Assembly: GCF_013349955.1 (NCBI RefSeq)
Contig: NZ_JABVXC010000010.1
Span: 1-64,000, forward strand
Direction: 5' to 3'
DNA: 64,000 nucleotides
Origin: Onishia taeanensis
GTDB taxonomy: Bacteria > Pseudomonadota > Gammaproteobacteria > Pseudomonadales > Halomonadaceae
The translations under genes and the position numbers were made by a program. Each line of letters starts with the position of its first letter. Positions within the stretch are counted from its first letter, which is position 1. The notes under the pieces are model-generated. The model ran no database searches. It saw only the letters and a list, made by a program, of their open reading frames with translations, and was not told the origin of the DNA. Below are positions 35,938 through 45,335 of this stretch, piece by piece.

Positions 35938-37104
35938 CTACAAGTCTTGGAGTCCGTTGTTGGCATCAGATATAGTGATTGGCAGCACGGCAGTGGGCAA
36001 TAGTAGGCTGATTACATTGTTCCAGCGAGCCAGCGGTGCGGCCGTTACATAAACGACATCTTTCGGTTGCAGCGGAAAGTGGGTGCCCATCGTCAATGCA
36101 GTGGCATTACTGATGTCTAACTGATACACGGTAGCCAGCTTTCCACTCTCAGGAGGCTGGACGCGTATCACAAATATGCCCGAAGGTTTTGCGGTTGTTT
36201 CAATGACACCACCAGCTCTTGCCAGCGCTGTTGTCAATGTTATCCGCTCATTCCCGAGCGCCAGGTTACCCGGCGTGCGCACCTGACCGAGTACGGCGAC
36301 ATTCTGATTCTCGAGAGTCGAAACATGGAGAACATCTCCATCCTTCAGTAACAGATTCTGCGACTGATCGCCCTGTCGCAACAAAGCATACAGGGAAACT
36401 TCCTGCTTACCGCCCTTGCGGTTAAGTATCACACTGTGCCAGTTAGCATTATCGGTGGCGCCACCAACTTGACTCACTGCGTCCAGCACAGTCATGGGGA
36501 CACTGGTAATTGGCAAAGTCCCAGGTGTAGTGACTGCACCACTCACATAGACCTTCTTTGAACGGTAGGCGGCGATATTGACTTCGACCTGTGGATCATT
36601 GATGTAGTTTGACAGCCTGCGGGTAACAAGCCGCCTAATTTCATCCAATGACTTTCCTGCAACGCTAACGCTACCGATATAAGGATAGAAAATTGTCCCA
36701 TTCGGATGTACGGTATTCCCGGTTTCCGCAGCGCTGCGCTCGGCGCCAGCAGGAATGGTCAGCTCCGGATGATCATAAACAATGATGCTCAGAATATCGC
36801 CTGGCCCAACGAGATATTGATAATCTTCGAGCTCTTGCTGAAGCGCAGGTGGCACCAAGCTGGCAATATCGCCATTGATTTCTTTCCGATAGGCCGCCAC
36901 AAGCTCAGGCGTGATCGCTTTGATATCGACCAAGTCATCTATCGGTGGTGTGTCGGTTTCATAGCTAATATGTCCTCCTGGCGCATAGGCACAGCCTTGA
37001 GACGCCAAGATAATAACGGACAATAGCAACGAAAGGCCGATGGAAACATAAGCCTTGCCAGCGGGCCTTTGCTGAATTTCCTCAGCATGGAAGGTTTCTT
37101 CCAT
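35938..37104 (-). CDS. wza: Wza-type polysaccharide export lipoprotein
   Basis: The 388-residue protein has a hydrophobic leader (residues 18-37) ending LASQGC, with Cys38 the likely lipidated residue although the lipobox (SQGC) is weak. The Poly_export domain follows (VGPGDILSIIVYDHPELTIP near residue 115 and GTIFYPYIGSVSVAGKSLDEI), then two SLBB domains (VYVSGAVTTPGTLPI, VAVLGQVRTPGNLALG). Wza forms the outer membrane channel for capsule. ATG 37104 has GGGGAG upstream; the longer frame to 37143 would run through the ops element, which should lie in the leader. It is the first gene of the 30-kb leftward run. Confidence 0.92.
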   Translation of the reverse strand: MEETFHAEEIQQRPAGKAYVSIGLSLLLSVIILASQGCAYAPGGHISYETDTPPIDDLVDIKAITPELVAAYRKEINGDIASLVPPALQQELEDYQYLVGPGDILSIIVYDHPELTIPAGAERSAAETGNTVHPNGTIFYPYIGSVSVAGKSLDEIRRLVTRRLSNYINDPQVEVNIAAYRSKKVYVSGAVTTPGTLPITSVPMTVLDAVSQVGGATDNANWHSVILNRKGGKQEVSLYALLRQGDQSQNLLLKDGDVLHVSTLENQNVAVLGQVRTPGNLALGNERITLTTALARAGGVIETTAKPSGIFVIRVQPPESGKLATVYQLDISNATALTMGTHFPLQPKDVVYVTAAPLARWNNVISLLLPTAVLPITISDANNGLQDL

Positions 37105-37129
37105 TTCGTACTCCCCTGCGAAATAAAAC

Positions 37130-37160
37130 CACGCTACCGCCACTGAAATCAGTTTTCAGT
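37130..37160 (-). promoter_or_regulatory. ops/JUMPstart element upstream of wza, with an adjoining inverted repeat
   Basis: Read on the minus strand, GGCGGTAGCGTG (complement of 37130-37141) is a perfect match to the ops core GGCGGTAG plus following bases of the JUMPstart sequence. It lies about 25 bases before the wza start codon. Immediately upstream, ACTGAAA and TTTCAGT (37142-37148 and 37154-37160 on the plus strand, one base offset) form a small inverted repeat. In enterobacteria ops recruits RfaH to paused polymerase and allows transcription of long surface-polysaccharide operons. The promoter itself must be further right, and I could not fix its -10 and -35. Confidence 0.85.
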
Positions 37161-37639
37161 ATTGGCCAAATGCCATATATTCTTATCTTTTTATGTCACC
37201 CTGGACCAACCAAGCGGACCACCAGCCAGCTGCCGGGCAGCACCTTCATCAAAGACATTCAGTTACAATAAATGAAGATTGCTTTCACTAGGTTACAAAA
37301 TAATGAGAATTTCACATCATCATTTTCATCATCAAATGAGTGTGAGGGATCTAATCGTGGCGCTTTGTGCAGGCGGGAGTTCTACTTGCAAACCAGTGGC
37401 GGCAGCAAGCAATCTAGCTCTTATTTATCAATAACTTGGGACCAGCCTCACGGTGGCCAATACTTAGTATTAGCTGTCATCAAACTGGCAGGGCATGGCG
37501 GCGACAGGCGCCCTCGCCCAGGGTCTAGGAAAGCCACGCGAGGGCGGAGTAAGAACCACTTGAGTGCGTCCTGGCCGCCTTCAACGTAAAGACGTTGACT
37601 TTCTTCAAGATCTAGACGCAACTTTCAAGATCTAGACGC
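37161..37639. other. Non-coding stretch upstream of the wza leader, 479 bp
   Basis: This region must contain the promoter for the leftward polysaccharide operon. It is AT-rich to about 37330, more GC-rich after, and has a palindrome around 37464-37476 (aatacttagtatt) and a small hairpin at 37582-37597 (CAACGT-AAAG-ACGTTG). A 43-codon plus-strand frame from 37301 starts at ATG but gives a His-rich sequence I do not recognise and I do not call it a gene. Confidence 0.4.
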
Positions 37640-37642
37640 AAC
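37604..37642. repeat. 19-bp direct repeat, period 20
   Basis: ttcaagatctagacgcaac occurs at 37604-37622 and again, identical, at 37624-37642. The second copy runs into the terminator hairpin of the cold-shock gene. It may reflect a local duplication. Confidence 0.85.
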
Positions 37643-37668
37643 AAGGCCCGCATTGCGCGGGCCTTGTT
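37640..37668 (-). terminator. Strong terminator hairpin after the cold-shock gene
   Basis: aacaaggcccgc (37640-37651) pairs perfectly with gcgggccttgtt (37657-37668) around a five-base loop. It lies 51 bp past the stop of the minus-strand cold-shock gene; the 3' arm on that strand ends TTGTTG. It should also stop rightward readthrough. Confidence 0.8.
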
Positions 37669-37718
37669 GTATGAGGCTCGAAACCTCTAAATGCCTGGCA
37701 GTGCCAGGACCAGCAGCG

Positions 37719-37922
37719 TTAGGCCGGCTGGATGTTCGACGCCTGCAGGCCTTTCTGACCCTGGGTCACTTCGAAGGTCACTTCCTGACCGTCTTGGAGA
37801 GACTTGAAGCCTTCCATTTTGATCTCGGAGAAGTGAGCAAAGACGTCGTCGCCACCGTCGGACGGTGCGATGAAGCCGAAACCTTTAGCGTCGTTGAACC
37901 ACTTGACTGTGCCAGTTGCCAT
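37719..37922 (-). CDS. cspA: CspA-family cold-shock protein
   Basis: The 67-residue protein is a single cold-shock domain with RNP1 KGFGFI (residues 13-18) and RNP2 VFAHF (27-31) and the usual length for CspA. It binds single-stranded RNA and DNA and melts secondary structure. The ATG at 37922 starts [10 protein letters not shown], as in the family, and has AAGGA upstream; the in-frame codon at 37958 adds 12 unlike residues. The gene has a leader of well over 100 bp before the next gene, common for csp mRNAs with temperature-dependent folding, though I could not place the promoter. Confidence 0.93.
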   Translation of the reverse strand: MATGTVKWFNDAKGFGFIAPSDGGDDVFAHFSEIKMEGFKSLQDGQEVTFEVTQGQKGLQASNIQPA

Positions 37923-38120
37923 TTTAACGATCCTTGCGCTGTTAGCGCGTTGATACAATTGCCGGGTGTTACCCGATGGAGCAGTGGGTAAACAAGAAAG
38001 AAATACACCAGGACGATCAAAGGGGATCGCTTACAACTGACGTTCTACTACTTGCTAACCAACTGAGTACACCTTGAAGCTTTTACCGGCGGAGGTCAAC
38101 CACCGTTTGCCCTTCCTGGC

Positions 38121-38912
38121 TCATCCTAGCCAAACATCAAGGAACAACATCAGCACCAAGCCGATCGAGAGGCCCGCAGTCGCCTTTTTCTGGTGGCCGT
38201 TGCGATGTGTTTCGGGGATGATTTCATGACTGATGACATAGAGCATGGCGCCGGCCGCAAAGGCTAGCCCCCAGGGCAATAGCAATGACGACAGCGTGGT
38301 GATGCCCGCGCCTAATAGTCCGCCAAAGCATTCAACCAGGCCAGTGATGGCCGCAATGCCCCATGCCTGGTGCCGCCGATAGCCCTCCCCCATCAGCGCC
38401 ACGGCTACCGCCAGTCCCTCCGGCATATTCTGTATTCCTATGCCGATGGCAAGCGGCATCCCACCGCTGAGCCCGCCCGACCCGAAACCGACGCCTACCG
38501 CCAGGCCTTCCGGAAAGTTATGGATCGTGATCGCCATGACGAATAACCAGACTCGCCGCAGGGATACACTCGCTGGCCCTTCTGGCCCCGTCTCGAAATG
38601 CTCATGCGGCAAGAGCTCATTGAGCAATGCCACAGCACCAATGCCCAGAAGCACCGCCACGGACACGATGGCCGCCGGAGTCATGCCGTCCCCATAGCGC
38701 CCACCAGCCGCATCCAGCGCAGGAATGATCAACGAGAAAAAAGATGCCGAGAGCATGACGCCCGCAGCAAACCCCAGCGACAAGTCGCGCTTGGCGGGCG
38801 ATGGAATACTGCCGAAGAGAACAGGCAGGGCCCCGATGGCCGTCATCAGGCCGGCGACAAGGCTACCCAAGGTGCCAAGCATCAAAGGAGATAAGCTACT
38901 GATATCTGTCAT
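38121..38912 (-). CDS. ZIP family divalent metal transporter
   Basis: The 263-residue membrane protein has about eight helices and the two ZIP metal-site motifs, HNFPEGLAVGVGFG near residue 130 and QNMPEGLAVAVALMG near residue 160. A HEHFE stretch at about residues 102-106 lies in the variable loop, where His-rich metal-binding segments are usual. It should bring zinc or another divalent metal into the cytoplasm. It is similar in length to GufA/ZupT-type members. It stands alone: cspA lies downstream on the same strand 198 bp away, and an RpiR regulator is divergent. Confidence 0.88.
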   Translation of the reverse strand: MTDISSLSPLMLGTLGSLVAGLMTAIGALPVLFGSIPSPAKRDLSLGFAAGVMLSASFFSLIIPALDAAGGRYGDGMTPAAIVSVAVLLGIGAVALLNELLPHEHFETGPEGPASVSLRRVWLFVMAITIHNFPEGLAVGVGFGSGGLSGGMPLAIGIGIQNMPEGLAVAVALMGEGYRRHQAWGIAAITGLVECFGGLLGAGITTLSSLLLPWGLAFAAGAMLYVISHEIIPETHRNGHQKKATAGLSIGLVLMLFLDVWLG

Positions 38913-39206
38913 TAGGCGAACATGGCTCCTGGGGCTTTATCCTGAGAGGGGGTACGCGGCAATCCGTCTTGATAGCGGACGCGACTCAGACCGAGTTGAA
39001 CATACGTTGTCAGGCAGTCGACATTATTTCGTGCCAGGCATCCATCCGGCATGGCCCTATCCGCCGACACCGGCCACTAGCCACGGCAATATCTCGTTGA
39101 AGAGAGGGGGCAAGCCTCGAAATCGCATAAAAGCAAAAATATTTGCATTAAAGCAAATTCACTCTACCATCACGGACATATCCATGCGTTGGCTAGAGGA
39201 TCCCCA
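38913..39206. promoter_or_regulatory. Divergent region between ZIP gene and rpiR-type gene, with a candidate operator
   Basis: The spacer carries promoters for both genes. At 39141-39158 ATTTGC-attaaa-GCAAAT is a perfect inverted repeat, and a similar half-site aagcaaaaat lies at 39131-39140. Inverted repeats of this size close to the rpiR start could be its autoregulatory operator. Confidence 0.45.
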
Positions 39207-40157
39207 ATGCCCCCAGCACCGTCTGAAGGCTCGTCCTGTAAAGATGCTCTTCCTCCTCATGACCTTGCGACACTGGCACGCTTGGTCGAGGCTGCGCGTC
39301 GGGGCGATAAAGACTGGCAAAGCGCGCCGCTTCCTAAGCTTTCAGCCCGGGCGCTTACGCTGCTGGAGAGTTTTCTGGCCCAGCCCCAGCAGGTCAGCCT
39401 GAGCAGCATCTCAACGCTTGCCGATGACCATGGGGTCAACCCCTCGACACTCACCCGACTGTGCAAGGCCCTGGGGTTCGACGGCTTCAAGACCTTCCAG
39501 GCCCTTTTCCGTGAAGACCTTGCCGACAGCAGTTTCTATTCAAGCCGTGCCCAACGCCTAATCGGTGATACCAAGCAGAGCACACTTTCGAGCGCCATGG
39601 CTGCAGATCAGGCCATCTACCAAGCCGAGCACGACAATGTTACCGCATGCGTGGAAGCGCTAGATGACGCCACGCTGGATGCTGCCTGCGTCCAACTGAT
39701 CAGCGCCCGGCGAGTGCATATCGTAGGATTACGCGCGAGCTTTGCCGCCGCGCATTACCTGGCCTACTACCTGGATTATCTGCGCGATGACGTCCACCTG
39801 ATTGCCTCCACTGCAGGCGTCGATGTCGAACGCGTGCTGGACTTGGACGAGCGAGACTGCGTCGTCGCCATCGCCTTTCGCCCAGAGAGCCGCAGCACGC
39901 TGGATTATGCCCGTGCCGCCGCCCACCAGGGCACGCCGATCATCGGCCTGACCAACCATCCACGCGGCGAAATCCCGGGGCTGAGCAGCTTAACGCTGGT
40001 CGCAGCGGCTGCCGGCCCCTTCTTCTTCAACCCGATGAGCTCGCTATTCCTGTTGATCGAAATGTTGCTCTCCCGGCTGGCCACTCGCCAGGGACAGGAC
40101 GCCATCAAGCGAATCCGGCGCCGTGAGGCACTGATCGCGCGCCTTGGCGTCGAGTAA
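39207..40157 (+). CDS. MurR/RpiR family transcriptional regulator
   Basis: The 316-residue protein has an N-terminal HTH_6 domain (SLSSISTLADDHGVNPSTLTR near residue 65 gives the helix-turn-helix) and a C-terminal SIS sugar-phosphate-binding domain (residues 150-290, VHIVGLRASFAAAHYLAYYL). The family represses or activates amino-sugar or sugar-acid catabolic genes. ATG 39207 follows AGAGGA by six bases; the in-frame TTG at 39189 is less likely. It is followed after 73 bp by an aminotransferase, which it probably controls. The effector is unknown. Confidence 0.88.
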   Translation: MPPAPSEGSSCKDALPPHDLATLARLVEAARRGDKDWQSAPLPKLSARALTLLESFLAQPQQVSLSSISTLADDHGVNPSTLTRLCKALGFDGFKTFQALFREDLADSSFYSSRAQRLIGDTKQSTLSSAMAADQAIYQAEHDNVTACVEALDDATLDAACVQLISARRVHIVGLRASFAAAHYLAYYLDYLRDDVHLIASTAGVDVERVLDLDERDCVVAIAFRPESRSTLDYARAAAHQGTPIIGLTNHPRGEIPGLSSLTLVAAAAGPFFFNPMSSLFLLIEMLLSRLATRQGQDAIKRIRRREALIARLGVE

Positions 40158-40230
40158 CGAAGACCCGCATCCCATGTCACCCCACACCCACCCGACACCA
40201 CAGACAAGAGCAACGCCTCAGGAGGCTGCC

Positions 40231-41583
40231 ATGCCCTCTCCCTCGTCCAACCACCAGGTTCCCCCCGCACCCGTCAGCAAGTCGACATTGACGCAACGCC
40301 TCAATGCCGGCGAGGCTCCCCGTGCCTCAGACACGTTGCTGATCAATGAGCAGACACGGTTGCGCGAGGCCGGCGGTGAGCGGATCGTGAAGTTTGGCTT
40401 CGGGCAGTCGCCCTTCCCAGTCTTCACTCCAGCCGTCGAAGCCCTGGCCGCCCATGCTGCCGACAAGGCCTACCTGCCGGTCCAGGGCCTGGCTGAGGCC
40501 CGTGAAGCGGTGGCTGCCTTTCATCGCGAGGTGGACGGCGTCGACTGGCAAGCCGAGGAAATGCTTCTGGCCCCGGGCTCAAAGCTTCTGCTGTTCGCTC
40601 TGATGAAGGCACTGCCCGCCGACGCCGAGGTACTGATTCCTGACCCCGCCTGGGTCTCCTACGCGCCTCAGGCGCGGATGTGTCATCTTGCCACCCGCCG
40701 CGTGACGTGCAGTTTCGAGAGCCGCTGGCAGATCAACGCTGCCTCGCTCGAGGCAGCCCTATCCGATCGCGACGAACCGAGCAACCGGGTGCGCCTGCTG
40801 ATTCTCAACCAGCCCGGCAACCCCACCGGCCTATCGCTTGATCATGCCGAGCAGGCCAAGCTTGCTGACGTGGCTAGACACCATGACCTGCTGGTACTAT
40901 CCGACGAGATCTACGGCGTGCTCGACCATGACGGCAGCCATCGCGCCTTCGCCCGGGACTACCCGGAAGGCACCGTGACCACCACCGGCCTGTCGAAATG
41001 GTGCGGCGCAGGCGGCTGGCGCTTCGGTGCCATGCATGTGCCGGCTGCGCTGGGCGAGGCGCTGTTCTCACGGTTGCTCGGCATCGCATCCGAGACCTGG
41101 TCGAGCGTTGCAAGCCCTGTGCAACAGGCGGCCTGCGTTGCCTACCAGCGCACACCGGCACTGGAGGCCTATATCAATCGTCAGCGTCAGATTCTCACCG
41201 AGGTCGGTCAGTGGGCCGCTCAAGAGCTCGATGCCGCGGGTATCCGCACCCATGCGCCCGACGGCGGCTTCTACCTCTACCCGGATTTCGAGGCGCACCG
41301 CCAGGCTCTTGCCCAGCGAGGCATCACGACCGGTAGTGAACTGACCCAGGCGCTGCTCGAGGAATGCGGTGTAGCGCTGCTGCCAGGCGCCGCCTTCGGC
41401 GCTCCAGCCGAGCGACTCACGGCACGCCTGGCCTACGTCGACTTCGATGGCGAGGCTCTGCTCGCCACCTCAGGCTCCGTGATCGCAGATCCCGGCCTCG
41501 AAAAGGTCCGCGATGGCATTCACGCCCTGACCGTCTTCGTGAAGTCACTCGAAGGCGGATCAACCGCGGCTAGCAATGCCTGA
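40231..41583 (+). CDS. Class I/II PLP-dependent aminotransferase
   Basis: The 450-residue protein has the fold-type I pattern: LNQPGNPTGLSLDHAEQ near residue 193, LVLSDEIYGVLDHDG near residue 218, and a Schiff-base Lys in TTGLSKWCGAGGWRFG near residue 258. The last Arg of the family lies near the C-terminus (TARLAYVDFDG). It transfers an amino group from an amino acid to a keto acid; the substrate cannot be told. It has a GGAGG ribosome-binding site before ATG 40231, and the longer frame to 40144 begins inside rpiR. It forms a two-gene unit with the RpiR regulator and ends 9 bp before the convergent hrpB gene. Confidence 0.88.
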   Translation: MPSPSSNHQVPPAPVSKSTLTQRLNAGEAPRASDTLLINEQTRLREAGGERIVKFGFGQSPFPVFTPAVEALAAHAADKAYLPVQGLAEAREAVAAFHREVDGVDWQAEEMLLAPGSKLLLFALMKALPADAEVLIPDPAWVSYAPQARMCHLATRRVTCSFESRWQINAASLEAALSDRDEPSNRVRLLILNQPGNPTGLSLDHAEQAKLADVARHHDLLVLSDEIYGVLDHDGSHRAFARDYPEGTVTTTGLSKWCGAGGWRFGAMHVPAALGEALFSRLLGIASETWSSVASPVQQAACVAYQRTPALEAYINRQRQILTEVGQWAAQELDAAGIRTHAPDGGFYLYPDFEAHRQALAQRGITTGSELTQALLEECGVALLPGAAFGAPAERLTARLAYVDFDGEALLATSGSVIADPGLEKVRDGIHALTVFVKSLEGGSTAASNA

Positions 41584-41592
41584 AGAGACGAG

Positions 41593-44043
41593 CTATTGAC
41601 GTCTTGCGTGCTTGGTGCGGGCGGTGGCCTGGGCAGCCCAGGGGTCTTCGGGCCAGGGGTGCTTGGGGTAGCGCCCGCGCATGTCTTTGCGCACCTCGAA
41701 ATAGCCATTGGCCCAGAAACTCGCCAGATCCCGAGTCACCTGCAGGGGCCGGCCCGCCGGCGACAGCAGGTGTAGCAGCACCGGCACTCGGCCACCGGCG
41801 ATACACGGCGTTTCGGCAAGCCCGAACAGCTCCTGCAGCTTGACCGCCAGCACCGGTTCGGCCCCGGTATAGTCGAGACGAACCCTGGAGCCACTCGGCA
41901 CGGACAAGTGGGTCGGCGTCAAATCATCGAGAGCCTGACGCTGCGGCCAGTCGAGTCGGTCCAGCAGGATGGTTGCCAGCGGCAGACGGTCGAGCTTGTC
42001 GAGCCGTCGCACCCCATCGAGGTAAGGTGCCAGCCAGTCCTCCAGATCGCCGAGCAGAGCCGGCTGGGACCAGTCGGGCCAGGGATCGCCCAGGGTCCGC
42101 CGCAGCAGGGCGACTCGCGCCAGCAGCTGCTCGGCCTTGGCATCGAGGGCCAGGTGACCGCGGCGACGCACTGCCGCCAGCAGCGCCTCGCGCACCGCCT
42201 CGGCGGGCAGGGTCGTCAAGGGTCGACGCTCCAGCACCAGCTCCCCCAGCGAGCGCACCTCCTCGCCGATCAGCCGTCCCTCTTCCTCGTTCCATTCAAG
42301 CCGAGGGCGAAACATGCGGGTCTGGGGAAAAAGCGTCTCGAGACGCGATAGACTGAGGGCCGCACCGCGATAGATCTTCGCCCCCTGCGCCTGACCGTCC
42401 AACTCCGCTGCCACCAGCGCCTCACAATGGGCAAGCGGATGATCGGCATCGAGCAGCGCCAGGTTGCCGGCGGCCAGCTTGAAGCGCCCTGGGGCCTGGA
42501 AGAGCGCCACCCGCTCGGGATAGGCCAACGCCAGCAACGCGCCAAGCAGCTCCTGTGACGCCACCTTGAGGCCGCACTGAGCCACACCGGCCAGACGCTT
42601 GGCATCCCGGTACCACTGCACATCGCTGCCGCGGGTATCGCGATCGGGCAACTGCGACAGCGTCACCGAAAGATCACGCGCATCGCCACCTGCCCGGGAT
42701 TCGAGTAGCGCCGCTAGCCAGCAGGCCAGCGGCATGACACCCAGTTCGTTCGCTCGCTCGAGCATCACCGCCAGGCGCGGATGACAAGGCCAGCGGCTAC
42801 AGCCACGCCCCAACGCCGTCAGCCGGTGCTGGTCATCGAGCACGCCAAGCCGCACCAGTAGCGCGCGTCCCGCCGCCAAGGGCCCGGCAGGCGGCGGCGT
42901 AACCCAATCGAGCATCCCGGCATCTTGAATCCCCCAGCGCGCCAGCTCGAAGGCCAGCGGCGCCAGGTCGGCTTGCAAGATCTCGGGGTCACCGTGAGCC
43001 GGCAACGGCTGTTCATCGGCCCATAGTCGGTAACATACCCCCATCCCCTGTCGAGCGGCACGGCCACGCCGCTGATCAGCGCTGGCCCGGTTGAGGCGCT
43101 GGGTGGCCAATCGCGTCAGGCCAAGGCGAGGCTGAAAGACCGGCACCCGCTCGAAGCCGCCATCGATCACCACTCGCACGCCATCCACGGTCACACTGGA
43201 CTCGGCGATGGCGGTGGCCAACACCACCCGTCGTCGTCCCTGATCGTCTCGGCTCAGTGCCTGTTGCTGCTGCGCCAGGGGCAAACGGCCATGTAGCTCG
43301 AGCAACAAGACGTCATCACCGAGGCTCGATAACGCCCGCACCAGGCGGCGAATCTCGCCGACACCGGGCAGGAACACCAGTAGGTCACCCTCATTCTCAG
43401 CCAAAGCCTCACGCACGACCGCGGCCTGCTGACGAGCAGCATCCTCACGCCCATTCACAGGTCGGTAATGCGTGGTGACCGGATAAGTGCGGCCGGGACA
43501 ATCGATCAGTGGGATCGCATCACCCAGCACTTGCTTCAGCGCGTCCACGTCCAGGGTCGCCGACATCACCAGCAAGCGCAGATCATCGCGAAGCCCCTGC
43601 TGCGCATCCAGGGTCAGCGCCAGCCCCAGATCCGCCTCCAGGCTGCGCTCGTGGAATTCATCGAAGATGATCCCGGCCACGCCCTCGAGCATCGGGTCAT
43701 TCTGCAAGAGACGCGTCAGCACTCCCTGGGTGATGACCTCTAGCTTCGTATTGGGCCCCACCCGACTCTCGCCCCGCATGCGATAGCCCACCGTCTCGCC
43801 AAGCGGCTCACCGAGCTGCTCGGCCATGTAGCGCGCAGCAAGCCTTGCCGCCACACGGCGCGGTTCGAGCAGCAGCAGCTTGCCTTGACGGCACCAGGGC
43901 TCGTCGAGCAGGGCAAGCGGCACCCGAGTGGTCTTGCCGGCGCCGGGCTCGGCAACCAGCAGGGCCCGGGAATGCCCGGCCATCGCTTCACGGATAGCCG
44001 GCAGACGGTCCTCGATGGGCAGCGTGGTGGGTGCACCAGTCAT
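41593..44043 (-). CDS. hrpB: ATP-dependent helicase HrpB
   Basis: The 816-residue protein is a DExH-box helicase with Walker A AEPGAGKTT (residues 31-39), DEFH (128-131), an MSATLDVDAL motif near residue 150 and motif VI QRRGRAARQGMGVCYRLW near residue 325. The HA2-like and C-terminal HrpB-specific regions follow, and total length is close to E. coli HrpB (about 810). HrpB is a putative RNA helicase without essential role. It lies upstream of nothing obvious and ends nine bases from the convergent aminotransferase gene. The start codon ATG at 44043 begins with no long N-terminal extension. Confidence 0.93.
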   Translation of the reverse strand: MTGAPTTLPIEDRLPAIREAMAGHSRALLVAEPGAGKTTRVPLALLDEPWCRQGKLLLLEPRRVAARLAARYMAEQLGEPLGETVGYRMRGESRVGPNTKLEVITQGVLTRLLQNDPMLEGVAGIIFDEFHERSLEADLGLALTLDAQQGLRDDLRLLVMSATLDVDALKQVLGDAIPLIDCPGRTYPVTTHYRPVNGREDAARQQAAVVREALAENEGDLLVFLPGVGEIRRLVRALSSLGDDVLLLELHGRLPLAQQQQALSRDDQGRRRVVLATAIAESSVTVDGVRVVIDGGFERVPVFQPRLGLTRLATQRLNRASADQRRGRAARQGMGVCYRLWADEQPLPAHGDPEILQADLAPLAFELARWGIQDAGMLDWVTPPPAGPLAAGRALLVRLGVLDDQHRLTALGRGCSRWPCHPRLAVMLERANELGVMPLACWLAALLESRAGGDARDLSVTLSQLPDRDTRGSDVQWYRDAKRLAGVAQCGLKVASQELLGALLALAYPERVALFQAPGRFKLAAGNLALLDADHPLAHCEALVAAELDGQAQGAKIYRGAALSLSRLETLFPQTRMFRPRLEWNEEEGRLIGEEVRSLGELVLERRPLTTLPAEAVREALLAAVRRRGHLALDAKAEQLLARVALLRRTLGDPWPDWSQPALLGDLEDWLAPYLDGVRRLDKLDRLPLATILLDRLDWPQRQALDDLTPTHLSVPSGSRVRLDYTGAEPVLAVKLQELFGLAETPCIAGGRVPVLLHLLSPAGRPLQVTRDLASFWANGYFEVRKDMRGRYPKHPWPEDPWAAQATARTKHARRQ

Positions 44044-44100
44044 GTGAAAGCCATCATAAGTCGGTCGCCATTGAGCTGTCGTTCATGTGGCATGCGTATT

Positions 44101-45141
44101 TCAGGCGCCAGCCAGTTTCCAGCCAAGCGTCTCTCCCGCCATAAGCGGCACGATCACCTCATCGCCGACATAGTCAAGCGCGTCTGGCAGCTGCCAGTCC
44201 TCACGCATCAGAGTGACCGTGCCCTGGTTGCGCGCCAGTCCATAGAAGTCCGCACCGAAGTGGCTGGCGAATCCCTCGAGCTTATCCAATGCACCTGCCT
44301 GCTCAAAGGCGGTCGCGTAGAGTTCCAGGGCTGCGGGGGCGGTGAAGGCACCAGCACAGCCACAAGCGGACTCCTTAGCCCCCCTTGCATGGGGCGCGCT
44401 ATCCGTGCCCAGAAAGAACTTGGGAGAACCGGAGGTCGCCGCTTCGATCAGCGCTGCGCGATGAGTCTCACGCTTTAGCACCGGCAGACAGAAATAGTGC
44501 GGGCGGATACCGCCGACCAGCATATGGTTGCGGTTGAACAGCAGGTGGTGCGCGGTGATGGTGGCGGCGACATTATCCGACGCCTGGCGCACGAAGTTCA
44601 CCGCATCCGCGGTGGTGATGTGCTCGAACACCACCTTGAGGCTCGGATGGCGCTCGAGTAGCGGTGTCATGACCTGATCGATGAAGATGGCCTCACGATC
44701 GAAGATATCGATCTCCGGCGAGGTTACCTCGCCATGAACCAGCAGGGGTAAGCCCATACGTGCCATGGCGCCGATGGCCGCATCGCAGTGGCGAATATCA
44801 GTCACGCCAGAAGATGAGTTGGTGGTAGCGCCAGCAGGATACAGCTTGACCGCCTTGATCACACCGCTAGCCACGGCCCGCTCTATTTCTTCAGCCGGGG
44901 TGTTGTCGGTGAGGTAGAGCACCATCAGCGGCTCGAAGCTCACCCCTTCAGGCAGCGCTGCCAGGATGCGTTCCCGGTAGGCCAGTGCCTGCTCGGTGGT
45001 AGTGACCGGTGGAGTCAGGTTGGGCATGATGATCGCCCGGGCAAACTGGCGAGCGCTGTAGGGCAAGACCGCCTCAAGCGGTTCGTCATCGCGCAGGTGC
45101 AGGTGCCAATCGTCGGGGGTGGTGATGGTCAGTTGATTCAC
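44101..45141 (-). CDS. pyrC: Dihydroorotase
   Basis: The 346-residue protein has the HLHLRD metal motif at residues 13-18, the carbamylated-Lys region [15 protein letters not shown] near residue 99, and [22 protein letters not shown] near residue 250, all typical of class II dihydroorotase (E. coli PyrC, about 348 residues). It closes carbamoyl aspartate to dihydroorotate in pyrimidine synthesis. I chose GTG 45141 as start because AGGA is upstream and the product then matches PyrC length; the ATG at 45207 adds 22 residues without similarity. It ends 57 bp upstream of hrpB on the same strand. Confidence 0.93.
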   Translation of the reverse strand: MNQLTITTPDDWHLHLRDDEPLEAVLPYSARQFARAIIMPNLTPPVTTTEQALAYRERILAALPEGVSFEPLMVLYLTDNTPAEEIERAVASGVIKAVKLYPAGATTNSSSGVTDIRHCDAAIGAMARMGLPLLVHGEVTSPEIDIFDREAIFIDQVMTPLLERHPSLKVVFEHITTADAVNFVRQASDNVAATITAHHLLFNRNHMLVGGIRPHYFCLPVLKRETHRAALIEAATSGSPKFFLGTDSAPHARGAKESACGCAGAFTAPAALELYATAFEQAGALDKLEGFASHFGADFYGLARNQGTVTLMREDWQLPDALDYVGDEVIVPLMAGETLGWKLAGA

Positions 45142-45335
45142 GGCGGATCCTGTGTAGTGGATGGCGGGGGCATAGTATAACGTCTCGCCCCCACCGCGTG
45201 GCCCCAAGACGATCCGACAAACCCGGTTGTTAGCGGAAGCGGCTAGCCTTCAGAGCGGCAACACTTACGCTAACGGCTTGCGACAAGTCCCATCGGGTTA
45301 CGTATTATGGTGGCCTTTATTTAGGGAGAGACAAC

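Noticed and set aside
37604..37642. Possible CRISPR-like repeats
   Set aside because: Only two copies are seen with one base between them and no cas genes are in the window.
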